In this document: one piece after another, positions 1 through 6,894 of the stretch | Position numbering within the stretch: the stretch's first letter is position 1 | Layout: every line of letters begins with the position of its first letter | NCBI GenBank assembly: GCA_020435865.1 | Contig: JAGQYZ010000426.1 | Location: forward strand, 1-8,743 | Direction: 5' to 3' | Length of the DNA: 8,743 nucleotides | Source of the DNA: Aequorivita sp. | GTDB taxonomy: Bacteria > Bacteroidota > Bacteroidia > Flavobacteriales > Flavobacteriaceae | Notes under the pieces: generated by a model | Seen by the model: only the letters and a program-made list of their open reading frames with translations | Told to the model about the DNA's origin: nothing | The model's database searches: none | Position numbers and translations under genes: made by a program

Positions 1-107
1 CCTGCAAGGTCTGGATGCTTAAGACTAGTGATGCACATGGCTTGTACAAACAGTTCGGGTTTACTGAACTGAAACAGCCTGAAAAAGTGATGGAAAACTT
101 GTTATGA
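1..107 (+). CDS. GNAT family N-acetyltransferase, C-terminal end only
   Basis: Reading from base 3, an open frame of 34 codons enters from the left edge and stops at TGA 105-107. The peptide contains WMLKTSDAHGLYKQFGF, which matches the last conserved stretch of small GNAT acetyltransferases (the D-A-H-G-L-Y-x-x-x-G-F motif near the end of the fold, beside the acetyl-CoA site). Such enzymes move an acetyl group from acetyl-CoA to an amine; the substrate cannot be told from this fragment. The stop overlaps an ATG (ATGA, 104-107) that opens the YjbR-like relic, an arrangement typical of translationally coupled genes. This suggests that GNAT and yjbR were once an operon pair. The 5' part lies outside the window. 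Confidence 0.85.
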   Translation, partial: CKVWMLKTSDAHGLYKQFGFTELKQPEKVMENLL

Positions 108-217
108 GCGGCAAAGAACTTCAAGGCCATTGCTTGAGGGGAAGCCAGGTGACCAAAGATTTCCCTCGGAATCAAGACGCCTTGGTTTTTAAAGCGATGG
201 GCAAACTTGTTGCCTTT
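104..217 (+). pseudogene. Relic of an MmcQ/YjbR-family gene (N-terminal ~38 codons)
   Basis: Translated from ATG 104, these codons align without gaps to the start of the intact-looking MmcQ/YjbR gene at 8580. Thirteen of 38 residues are identical by my hand count, including the C-L pair (residues 10-11), F-P (20-21) and the block L-V-F-K-x-x-G-K (27-34). At DNA level about 61 of 114 bases match, and about 41 of 57 over the last 19 codons. The similarity ends near 217, where a hydrophobic signal-peptide core begins. Several family residues are changed (for example Arg in place of Phe after F-P), as expected for a decaying fragment. The relic is in frame with the CHAT gene and no stop separates them, so it could be translated as a 31-residue extension. 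A chance resemblance is possible but unlikely given the ungapped block and the adjacent GNAT gene. Confidence 0.7.
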
Positions 218-3200
218 ATTTTTTGTTTTTTTCTTGCTGATTTGGCGTTGTCCCAAACTATCTATTCCAGGGACAAGTTAACACTTTTAGCAGATTCATT
301 GCATGTTGAAGGGTTTTACCAAGAGGCTCTTTCCTTGAGAAAACAAGCGGTAGATGAAGGAAAACAAACGTCTAAAGCTTATCAAACCTATCTAGAAGCA
401 AAATATTATCATACCCAATCTGCTTATTTTGAAAACTTGAGCTATGATTATTACAATCCCAATGCGGCTATAAGTAAAAACCAAAAAACAACGTATTTAG
501 ACAGTGCGTTAATTGCAGCCAAGAAGGCCCAAAAAACTTATGCCTCTGTCAAACACCCCGATAAAAAATTTCAGTATCAAATTCAGAATAGAATTTACCA
601 CCAAACAGCTTATTTAGGTAATTGGAAAGAAGCTTTGGCCGAAGCGCAATGGGGCTATGAGATTTTAAAGGACACGCTTTCTGAAAATGACAAAACTTTT
701 GTGGATTTAATCTATGATATTGGCTATATATATAGTCAGTTGGGAGATTTCAGCAAAGCGGTTGAAAATTACCAGCATTCCTTAAATCTCTACAGGAAAA
801 TAGTGGGTGAAAACCATACGGACATTGCACAGGCCTACAATAATATTGCCGTGGAATACCGAAATTTGGGCCTGCGACAAAAGGAGCTTCAATCCCTTCT
901 CAAAGCCAAGCAAATCTGGGAAAAGTTAAATAGGGAAGAAGATAAAAATTTCCTTTACAAGTGCTACGGAAACCTGTTCTATTGGTATTCCTATTATGGC
1001 GATTTTGAAAAAGCAGATGAATATTTGTTGAAGAAGAGAAAGCTAAGAGAAGATGATTTTTCAATAACGGAATTCGGTTTTTTGAGGAATAAAGAGGAAG
1101 TCTATAAAGATGAACTTCTTGAAAATCATGATCTCATGGTGTATTACAGGCAAAGAAAAGACACAGCAAAAAGCATGGTTTACCTTTCAAAAACACTAAA
1201 AACGCTACGAGGTAAGAGTTCGTTACAGGATTTTGAAGTCAAACACCTCATTGCTGCTCTGAAGGCGACCGGCGAGCTTGAACAGACTTCAAATGTAGAA
1301 GAATCCATTTCTTGTTTGGATAAGGCAATTGACTTGGCCGATAAGTACCAATTGCAATATTACACCAATTCCTTTCCTTTAAAACTGCAAAAACTGAAAT
1401 TGCTTGTCGAGGTGACTCATGATCAATTTGCTTTTAGTGAATTGTGTTCTCAGTTAGAGCCTTACATGCATGCTCAAAACAGTGATGGTCAATTCCAATT
1501 TTGGTTATTGAAAGCAAAGAATGCCAGATTCAACAATAACGAAAAGGCAGCCAGTAAAGCTTATGATCTTGCTTTTAAAACCTTGCTAAATGCTCCTGAA
1601 AAACCACTTGACACTATTGAATTCCAAGATTTGAAACCGCTTATTTCTTTTGAAACGGTTCAGGGTCTATTGGATATGGCAGAATTCCATACCATTCTTT
1701 TTTCCTTGCATGACGAAGGCAAAGAGCTGGATAAGGCCAAAGTGAAACTGTTGTTGGCATCTAAAGTGTATAACGAATTATACTTGGGAAATCGATATAA
1801 CGACGAGCTCTACAATGTAAATAAAAGACTCAACACCCAATTGTTGGAATGTGCACTTTTGACACCCAAAGATGATCTTTTTTTGATAAGGGCGCTTAAT
1901 GCCGTTGAAAATGGGGGCGCAAAACTCACGTGGTCTAGGTTTATTTTCAATAATCAAAGGCAGCATTTAAAAATACCTAATGAGCTACTTGAAAAAGAAG
2001 ACGAGCTGAAGGCTCAGCTTAATTTCTATCAGAAAAAAGTGGTCAACGAACCTGAGGTTTCTGAAGACAAACTTTTGTTATGGAAGGAAAAAATTTATCA
2101 GCTCAAAGAAGATTTAAGCCTGTTGCAAGATAGTATCAAGATTAAAAATGCAGCCGTTTTTCAATGGAATGCAAAGGAATTTTCCATAACTGAATTTCAA
2201 AAATCGTTACTTCCAAACCAAGCGGTTTTGAAATATGTTATGACAGAGAAAAAGGTGTTCCCAATACTTATTTCAAACAAAACTTTGAAGATTTCAAAGC
2301 CTTTGGATGCGGCGTTGCTAAATGTACAGTTGAAAAGTGTTTTGGAAATTTTGAAGCACCGAGAGCCCAATTATAGCGAGCCGTTAGCGAATTTGTCCCA
2401 TTTGCTTTTAGACGGAACGGCGTTGAACTCATTTGAGAAAATCACTATTGTTCCAGACGGAGCGTTGTATTATTTGCCTTTTGAGACTTTATATCTCGAT
2501 AAAAAAATGCCCGATATAAGTTATACGTCGTCTTTGGTTTTGTTTCAGGCACAAGGCTATTCAAATTTCAGTTCCCGCCAAGTTCAAATTGGAGCCTTTG
2601 CGACATCTCCCGAGACTTCAAGGTTATTTCACGCTCATGAAGAATTGGTGAGCATTCTTGCAGAATTTCAAGGAGAAGCATTTTATAATGCTACAAGGCA
2701 ACAATTCTTGAACAAAGCCAACGATTTCAACGTGCTGCATTTGGCAATGCATTCAGAAATTAATGGGAATTCCCCTGAATTTTCATCGCTCATTTTTGAT
2801 GGTGAAGATAGAAAACTGTTCATCTCTGAGCTCTACAATGAAAATCTAAAAGCCAGCATGGTGGTTTTAAGTGCCTGCGATACCGGCAACGGGTTTTACG
2901 AAAACGGCGAAGGGGTCATTAGCATTTCCAGAGCTTTTACCTTTGCAGGGGTGCCCAGTACCGTTATGAGTTTGTGGAAGGTAGACGATGAAACAACCCA
3001 AATCATCATGAAGGCATTTTACAAGCATTTGAAAAAGGGGGAAACCAAGGATTTGGCCTTAAAGAATGCAAAATTGGATTATTTGGAGAGCACTAAAGAC
3101 CCGTTGTTGAAACATCCGTACTATTGGTCTGGGTTCGTGGTTGCGGGAAATACCCAAGCCCTTGTTGCAAACCATCACTACTGGTGGTTTTTGATTGTCT

Positions 3201-3259
3201 TGCCGCTGGTTTCGTTAATCTTGTTCCGGAAAAAATTACTTCAGTTTTTCAAGAAGTAA
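197..3259 (+). CDS. Secreted, membrane-anchored TPR-CHAT protein (putative caspase-like protease)
   Basis: The frame is open from ATG 104 (1051 residues). I prefer ATG 197 (1020 residues), because it puts a classic signal peptide, MGKLVAFIFCFFLADLALSQ, at the very N-terminus; the 31 upstream codons look like a yjbR relic. Numbering from 197: kinesin-light-chain-like TPRs at about 165-280 (clearest around YIYSQLGDFSKAVENYQHSL), further helical repeats to about 600, then a CHAT domain at about 660-985. CHAT domains are C14-clan caspase relatives. The expected dyad is present: His852 in VLHLAMHS and Cys894 in VVLSACDTG. A final helix at about 995-1010 (WWFLIVLPLVSLILF) followed by R-K-K should anchor the protein in the inner membrane, with the TPR and CHAT parts in the periplasm. 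The last 24 bases overlap the convergent TPR gene. Protease activity and substrate are inferred, not shown. Confidence 0.88.
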   Translation: MGKLVAFIFCFFLADLALSQTIYSRDKLTLLADSLHVEGFYQEALSLRKQAVDEGKQTSKAYQTYLEAKYYHTQSAYFENLSYDYYNPNAAISKNQKTTYLDSALIAAKKAQKTYASVKHPDKKFQYQIQNRIYHQTAYLGNWKEALAEAQWGYEILKDTLSENDKTFVDLIYDIGYIYSQLGDFSKAVENYQHSLNLYRKIVGENHTDIAQAYNNIAVEYRNLGLRQKELQSLLKAKQIWEKLNREEDKNFLYKCYGNLFYWYSYYGDFEKADEYLLKKRKLREDDFSITEFGFLRNKEEVYKDELLENHDLMVYYRQRKDTAKSMVYLSKTLKTLRGKSSLQDFEVKHLIAALKATGELEQTSNVEESISCLDKAIDLADKYQLQYYTNSFPLKLQKLKLLVEVTHDQFAFSELCSQLEPYMHAQNSDGQFQFWLLKAKNARFNNNEKAASKAYDLAFKTLLNAPEKPLDTIEFQDLKPLISFETVQGLLDMAEFHTILFSLHDEGKELDKAKVKLLLASKVYNELYLGNRYNDELYNVNKRLNTQLLECALLTPKDDLFLIRALNAVENGGAKLTWSRFIFNNQRQHLKIPNELLEKEDELKAQLNFYQKKVVNEPEVSEDKLLLWKEKIYQLKEDLSLLQDSIKIKNAAVFQWNAKEFSITEFQKSLLPNQAVLKYVMTEKKVFPILISNKTLKISKPLDAALLNVQLKSVLEILKHREPNYSEPLANLSHLLLDGTALNSFEKITIVPDGALYYLPFETLYLDKKMPDISYTSSLVLFQAQGYSNFSSRQVQIGAFATSPETSRLFHAHEELVSILAEFQGEAFYNATRQQFLNKANDFNVLHLAMHSEINGNSPEFSSLIFDGEDRKLFISELYNENLKASMVVLSACDTGNGFYENGEGVISISRAFTFAGVPSTVMSLWKVDDETTQIIMKAFYKHLKKGETKDLALKNAKLDYLESTKDPLLKHPYYWSGFVVAGNTQALVANHHYWWFLIVLPLVSLILFRKKLLQFFKK

Positions 3260-3262
3260 TTT
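3233..3262 (-). terminator. Inverted repeat over the shared 3' ends of two convergent genes
   Basis: AAATTACTTC (3233-3242) and GAAGTAATTT (3253-3262) form a perfect 10-bp inverted repeat with a 10-base loop. On the minus strand the stem runs into six T residues (3235-3230), so it looks like an intrinsic terminator for the sigma/TPR operon. On the plus strand only three T residues follow, so it should work less well for the CHAT gene. The stop codon of each gene lies in an arm: minus-strand TAA at 3236-3238 and plus-strand TAA at 3257-3259. The stem is AT-rich, so its strength is uncertain. Confidence 0.6.
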
Positions 3263-3964
3263 GGCTTCAGCATTTTTAAAACTTTCATTGGAATGAATGA
3301 ATTTTTCGAGTTCTTCTTTGGCATTCTCTAGTTCCTTGTTTTTTAGATAACCTAGTGCCAGGTACCAATGCGAGCGATTGGTTAAAACATCTTGAAATTT
3401 TAAGTGTTCCTTGAATTTTTCAATGGCTTTTTGGGTATGTCCAGAGGCTAAGAGTGCATTGCCCTCGTAAAATAAAAGCTCGGAATTTTTATCAGACGCA
3501 TAGGCCGATTCAAATAAAGCGGAAGCTTTTTCATAATCCATTTCAGAATAGGCTATAAAAGCATTGGTGCGTGTGCTGACTTCGTTTTCAGAGCGTACAA
3601 TGGGAGCCGTTACATTTTTTGAAGGTTGAAAATAAGAGGCAAACAGGATTTCTGGATTGGTTTTGGTAGGCCAAAAAAACGAAATGGCCAATGCGATAAC
3701 CAATACAGCTGCGGCTGCAGTTAGGGGTTTTAGCCAGTTGGAAAGAGAAGGCGTTTGTTTTTTAGGGGCTTCAGATTAAAAACGCTGTAAAGTTGCTTTA
3801 AACTGTTGGGTGTCTTCAGCTTTAGAAACGGCTTTTAGATTCTTTAAAAAGTCAATTTCCTGCCTGAACTCCGTATTGTTTTCATAACGTTTCTCAAATT
3901 CCAAAAGCTCTTCTTCAGATAAGTTTCCGGAAAAGTATTTTTCAATAAGAATGCTATCAACCAT
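3236..3964 (-). pseudogene. Anti-sigma-like membrane protein with periplasmic TPRs, interrupted by an in-frame stop
   Basis: From ATG 3964 one reading frame spans 242 codons to TAA 3236-3238, broken only by TAA at codon 63 (3778-3776). Codons on both sides are in the same frame, so this is a nonsense change and not a frameshift. Read through, the protein has a cytoplasmic head (residues 1-62) containing IEKYFSGNLSEEELLEFEKR, a linker with W-L-K-P, one membrane helix at about 81-97 (VLVIALAISFFW), a short periplasmic region and about three TPR-like helical hairpins (about 134-227). The head resembles those of Bacteroidota proteins encoded directly after sigma factors, which probably act as anti-sigma or sigma-linked sensors. 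The gene overlaps the sigma gene by 8 bases, so coupled translation is expected. After the stop the only restart codon before the membrane segment ends is TTG 3703, inside the helix, so the second half is probably not made unless the stop is read through. Confidence 0.75.
3776..3964 (-). CDS. 62-residue truncated cytoplasmic head of the anti-sigma-like protein
   Basis: This is the part that can still be translated from ATG 3964 to the in-frame TAA at 3778-3776. The product is a small, charged, mostly helical protein with no membrane segment. Its start overlaps the sigma-factor stop by 8 bases (ATGGTTGA), which favours continued translation. If this head binds the sigma factor, as position and family resemblance suggest, the truncated form would be a soluble binder cut off from the periplasmic TPR domain. 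It could also be an unstable remnant with no function. Confidence 0.5.
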   Translation of the reverse strand: MVDSILIEKYFSGNLSEEELLEFEKRYENNTEFRQEIDFLKNLKAVSKAEDTQQFKATLQRF

Positions 3965-4514
3965 TGTCTTTAGAATTTTTTATCAAGTCTTTTAACGTTT
4001 TCAAACAGCGTGATTTCTGGCTTCTCACCACGGCTTCACTCTCATAACCTTCTAGCTTAGAGATCTCTTCATTGGTTAGTCCTCTGTAAAAGCTTAATGT
4101 TAACATACGTTGGCAACTTTTCCCCAATAGGTTGAAGTATCGTTTCAACAACAATTGCTCTTGGGTAAGCTCCTCTTCGGGATCTACACTAACTTCCTCA
4201 TAGAAGCCTTCTTCTTTTTGCAATGAAGGGGTGTAATTGGCTTTTAATGAATATTCCTTCAGCTTTTTATAAATAAGGTGTTTGCCAATACCAAAGAGAT
4301 AGGTTTTTAAGCTACTTTCTATCTTGTACAATTTTCCGGAGATGGCATGCTTTCTAAGTGTAATAAAGGCTTCTTGGTAAATATCAATGGCGTCTTCTTC
4401 CGAAAGTTTATAACGCTTGGAAAAGCCCAAAAAGTCAATTCTATACCCCGTATAAAGTTCTTTTATAATAGGATGGTCGTCAGTTCTTAATGCATCAACA
4501 TAGTGTTGTTCCAT
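3957..4514 (-). CDS. Sigma-70 family (ECF-like) RNA polymerase sigma factor
   Basis: The 185-residue protein has the two-domain layout of short alternative sigma factors. Region 2 lies at about 18-90: the stretch EEDAIDIYQEAFITLRKH corresponds to the core-binding helix, and LKTYLFGIGKHLIYKKLKEY to the -10-recognising part. After an acidic linker (about 98-118), region 4 lies at about 118-180, with a helix-turn-helix around FYRGLTNEEISKLEGYESEA and a basic end (R-S-Q-K-S-R-C-L-K). The order D-A-x-D-x-Y-Q-E-A is typical of the Bacteroidota group whose genes precede a TPR or FecR-like membrane protein. The start at ATG 4514 gives the normal family length. It leads the minus-strand operon and is divergent from the exported-protein genes starting at 4608. 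Targets are unknown; autoregulation and control of the divergent genes are possible. Confidence 0.9.
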   Translation of the reverse strand: MEQHYVDALRTDDHPIIKELYTGYRIDFLGFSKRYKLSEEDAIDIYQEAFITLRKHAISGKLYKIESSLKTYLFGIGKHLIYKKLKEYSLKANYTPSLQKEEGFYEEVSVDPEEELTQEQLLLKRYFNLLGKSCQRMLTLSFYRGLTNEEISKLEGYESEAVVRSQKSRCLKTLKDLIKNSKDNG

Positions 4515-4607
4515 GGAAATCTGGGGATTTTTTTAAGGACATGTTAACAATGGGCATTTTTCTGCCACTAAAGATAAATCTTAATGTAGAATTAAAACCC
4601 ATTAAAA
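4515..4607. promoter_or_regulatory. Divergent intergenic region between the sigma gene and the exported-protein genes
   Basis: These 93 AT-rich bases must hold the promoters of both transcription units. On the minus strand TATCTTTA (4576-4569) matches 7 of 8 positions of the flavobacterial -7 element TAnnTTTG and lies 54 bases before the sigma ATG. A matching -33 TTG is not evident at the usual distance; TTTT lies about 17 bases further upstream. For the plus strand I see only weaker matches, near TAAATCTT (4574-4581). The base run before ATG 4608 is ATTAAAA, the A-rich leader usual in this phylum in place of a Shine-Dalgarno site. The role is inferred from position; the elements are tentative. 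Confidence 0.4.
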
Positions 4608-5663
4608 ATGAAAACATTGCTTCAAATCCTATCTATTGTACTAATAATTCTTTTCGCTTTTTCGTGTAGTGACGATGATTCGGGCCAACGTCCACCTGAG
4701 AGTGAAACGCTGTTTGATATTTATGTGGTGGGCAGAGAAGATAATACTCTAGAGACAAATTATGCCAAGATTTGGAAAAATGACATTGCCACAGAGCTTA
4801 CCATGGGCAATTCCATTACAGATGCCCAGGATGTTTTTGTGTATGAGGACGATGTGTATGTGGCCGGAATGGAATATGAGGGAAACCACTCTGTCGCTAA
4901 AATTTGGAAAAATGGTGTTGCCAGCAACTTAACTTCAGGAGCTACGGATGCAACAGCTTATTCGGTAAAGGTAAATGCTTCTGGTGTTTTTGCATGCGGA
5001 TATGAAAAAAATGAGAATGGTGTTTGGGTGGCTACCTACTGGCATAATGGGGTGTCAACTCCTCTTTCCAATGGTATTGAAAACTCATATGCTAAAGATA
5101 TAGCAGTTAGCAATAATAATGTATATGTGGCAGGCAGGGTAATTATAGATGGATATACAATAGCTTGCTTGTGGAAAAATGGCGTACTTACTGAACTTGC
5201 CAACGCCGATTATTATTCTTCAGCAGAATCTGTTTTTGTTGATGGTAATGATGTCTATGTGGCAGGATTTAAAGAAAGCGACACCAACGATAGGGCCACA
5301 ATATGGAAGAATGGAGTAGAGATAAATTTATCAACTACAAATGATTCGTATGCGCAATGTATAAAGGTGGTTGACGGTAAAGTATATGTTGGCGGTTGGG
5401 AACATTTTTCAGGAAGTGACGTAGCCACCGTATGGATTGATGGTGAGGCCAACTACTTAACCGATGCCTCTAAAAATGCCGTAGTCTATGCTATTGCTAT
5501 CTATCAAAATGATGTCTATGCCACCGGGTTTGAGGAAAATGACAATGAAAATGCAGGCATAATTAAAGTGTGGAAAAATGGAGAAGAAATGACCAGTCTA
5601 ACGTCAGGACTCAAACCAGCCTATGCCACTGGTATCAGAGTTGTAAGTAGATCTTTTTTCTGA
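4608..5663 (+). CDS. Surface-type lipoprotein with seven propeller-like repeats
   Basis: The 351-residue protein starts with a lipoprotein signal peptide ending A-F-S-Cys20. The mature end C-S-D-D-D fits the acidic export signal that sends flavobacterial lipoproteins to the cell surface. From residue 37 to about 347 the chain consists of seven repeats of about 44 residues, each with a strand D-V-Y-V-A-G, then I-W-K-N-G-V, then L-T/L-S, then A-x-x-V. The size and number fit a seven-bladed beta-propeller filling the whole mature protein. No catalytic residues are apparent, so a binding or scaffold role is the best guess. It is the first gene of the plus-strand run and shares one base with the next gene (TGATG, 5661-5665), so the two should be co-translated. 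The fold is inferred from repeat pattern only. Confidence 0.85.
   Translation: MKTLLQILSIVLIILFAFSCSDDDSGQRPPESETLFDIYVVGREDNTLETNYAKIWKNDIATELTMGNSITDAQDVFVYEDDVYVAGMEYEGNHSVAKIWKNGVASNLTSGATDATAYSVKVNASGVFACGYEKNENGVWVATYWHNGVSTPLSNGIENSYAKDIAVSNNNVYVAGRVIIDGYTIACLWKNGVLTELANADYYSSAESVFVDGNDVYVAGFKESDTNDRATIWKNGVEINLSTTNDSYAQCIKVVDGKVYVGGWEHFSGSDVATVWIDGEANYLTDASKNAVVYAIAIYQNDVYATGFEENDNENAGIIKVWKNGEEMTSLTSGLKPAYATGIRVVSRSFF
4716..5645 (+). repeat. Seven tandem ~44-codon repeats (DVYVAG...IWKNGV...LT type)
   Basis: Repeat starts by residue: D37 (DIYVVG), D82 (DVYVAG), then GVFACG, NVYVAG, DVYVAG, KVYVGG and DVYATG. The DNA retains short shared words such as TGGAAAAATGG at the W-K-N-G position, but the repeats have diverged between them. 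The W-K-N-G motif is clear in repeats 2, 4, 5 and 7 and altered in 1 (W-K-N-D), 3 (W-H-N-G) and 6 (W-I-D-G). Confidence 0.75.
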
Positions 5664-6217
5664 TGAAGCAAATAATCACAATCTTTCTAGGTGTTTTTAC
5701 GATACTGGTAGTATCCTGTAAAAACGAAGTACAATCCAAAGCGGATAGTTCCGCAGAAAAGAAGCCAACGGAACTGACACAGATCAACCGGTCAAAGCAA
5801 CAGGTGCAACCGTTGACTAAAGCTCAGTTTAGTGCGTTCTTCCCGGAGTATTTAGGTTCCCATAAGCGCTACAATGTGCATGTATCGGCACCCGAAGCTA
5901 TGGCCACAGCCAGTTATGGCGATTTTAAAAACACGTTTAATTATTCTTTAGTAGATGGTGCCAAAAAGAAAGCGGTCTTAAAGAATTTTGAAACGGCCTA
6001 TCATTCTGATTTGAAAGGCCCTGAAGGCACCGAATATATCAAGAAGGAACGGGACGGTTTTAGGACTATTGCCTTTCTTCAGCCTAACATTAAGCGTTAC
6101 ACCATTGAATTTATATACAAAAGCCGATTTAGATTGTTCCTTGAAGGTTCGGAACATCCTGATGTATTGTGGAGTTATATAAAGAAAGAGGACTTGCAAA
6201 AACTGGATTCGTATTAA
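5663..6217 (+). CDS. Lipoprotein of unknown function (CKNE type, 184 aa)
   Basis: I do not recognise a family. The N-terminus MKQIITIFLGVFTILVVSC is a lipoprotein signal peptide with a V-V-S-Cys19 lipobox, so the mature protein is tethered to a membrane and begins C-K-N-E. A polar linker rich in Lys, Ser and Gln (about 20-50) leads into a mixed domain at about 51-184. That domain includes F-F-P-E-Y-L-G, an aromatic and basic segment (Y-T-I-E-F-I-Y-K-S-R-F-R) and a C-terminal W-S-Y-I-K-K helix. The final Cys-free domain looks globular, with no obvious catalytic motif. ATG 5663 overlaps the upstream stop by one base, and the next gene follows after 19 bases, so it is an internal operon member. 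A partner or chaperone for the neighbouring propeller lipoprotein is possible but not shown. Confidence 0.75.
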   Translation: MKQIITIFLGVFTILVVSCKNEVQSKADSSAEKKPTELTQINRSKQQVQPLTKAQFSAFFPEYLGSHKRYNVHVSAPEAMATASYGDFKNTFNYSLVDGAKKKAVLKNFETAYHSDLKGPEGTEYIKKERDGFRTIAFLQPNIKRYTIEFIYKSRFRLFLEGSEHPDVLWSYIKKEDLQKLDSY

Positions 6218-6236
6218 ACAAAATGTAAAATCAATA

Positions 6237-6860
6237 ATGAGACAATCTTTATTTATGCTCAGCTATTTAGTTCTACTGTTTAGTTTGTTTTTCAATTGTA
6301 AAAATGAGTCACAAATAGAAAAGGAACAACAAGAAGTGCTTCATTCTATACCAACTGCCACAAAAAAGAATGAAGAAAAGAAACCAATTGTAGGCTTGGT
6401 CAAAGTACAAATCGACGGGAAGTCATTTAGGATGACTGACTTTGATCAAGAGTTAACAACCGACGTCACTTATTTGGATAATGGTGTTCAGTTCAGAATT
6501 GAAGACATCAACAAACAAACTGTTTTGGTCAATATGTATGCGCCGGGGTTATTGCAAAAAATACCAATTACCATTGCCCAACAAAGTTCGGCACTTGATC
6601 CTGAAGAAGCTTTTAGTGTAAAAACCCAAAGCCGATTAGAGATTAATATTCCTAGTGAAAGCCCTGTTCAAGGAGATGTTAAAGTGCTTTATGAAGGTAC
6701 CGTGTCCTTGGAGGAATTAACAAATTCTAAACTCGTTGTCACTTTTATGGGCAAAGGATTCTCATTGGGCAGTAACAAAAAAGAGTTGTTCCCCATGCAA
6801 GGGGAAATTGTGCTGGAGAACTTCAATGTGTACGATGCCCGAATGAACAACCCTAACTGA
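6237..6860 (+). CDS. Lipoprotein of unknown function (CKNE type, 207 aa)
   Basis: I do not recognise a family. The N-terminus is strongly hydrophobic (residues 5-19) and ends F-F-N-Cys21. Asn at -1 is less usual than Gly, Ala or Ser but the layout is otherwise that of a lipoprotein. The mature protein starts C-K-N-E, as in the preceding gene, followed by a Glu/Lys/Gln-rich linker (about 24-50). A beta-rich domain fills about 51-207, with alternating hydrophobic strands such as GLVKVQIDGKSF, GVQFRIEDI and GEIVLENFNVYDAR, so a compact beta-sandwich or barrel is likely. The start ATG 6237 lies in TAATGA, 19 bases after the previous stop. The gene ends 34 bases before the T9SS cargo gene, and no terminator is visible between them, so they may be co-transcribed. 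Confidence 0.75.
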   Translation: MRQSLFMLSYLVLLFSLFFNCKNESQIEKEQQEVLHSIPTATKKNEEKKPIVGLVKVQIDGKSFRMTDFDQELTTDVTYLDNGVQFRIEDINKQTVLVNMYAPGLLQKIPITIAQQSSALDPEEAFSVKTQSRLEINIPSESPVQGDVKVLYEGTVSLEELTNSKLVVTFMGKGFSLGSNKKELFPMQGEIVLENFNVYDARMNNPN

Positions 6861-6894
6861 AAAATTAAACTGTTTTTTAAATCCATTTAATATT

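Noticed and set aside
104..196. Taking ATG 104 as the start of the CHAT protein
   Set aside because: The first 31 codons resemble YjbR and would put a long charged stretch before the signal-peptide core. It remains possible, but 197 gives a standard signal peptide.
1778..1966. Antisense open frame inside the CHAT gene
   Set aside because: It lies wholly opposite a well-supported coding frame and shows no domain, signal peptide or conserved motif; the same holds for the short antisense frames at 5255-5452, 5978-6199, 6689-7040 and 7425-7622.
3236..3703. Independent 155-residue gene starting at TTG 3703 on the minus strand
   Set aside because: TTG 3703 lies in the middle of the membrane helix, has no sensible upstream start region, and is in the same frame as the 62-residue head upstream. 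It is better read as the second half of one interrupted gene.
3770..3785. Programmed frameshift at the T run before the in-frame stop
   Set aside because: The coding frame is the same before and after the TAA, so a frameshift would not restore the protein; the run of five T residues also does not make a canonical slippery heptamer.
6861..6894. Terminator or separate promoter before the T9SS cargo gene
   Set aside because: The 34-base gap is AT-rich with a T run but no stem, and I find no convincing TAnnTTTG element with a matching upstream box.
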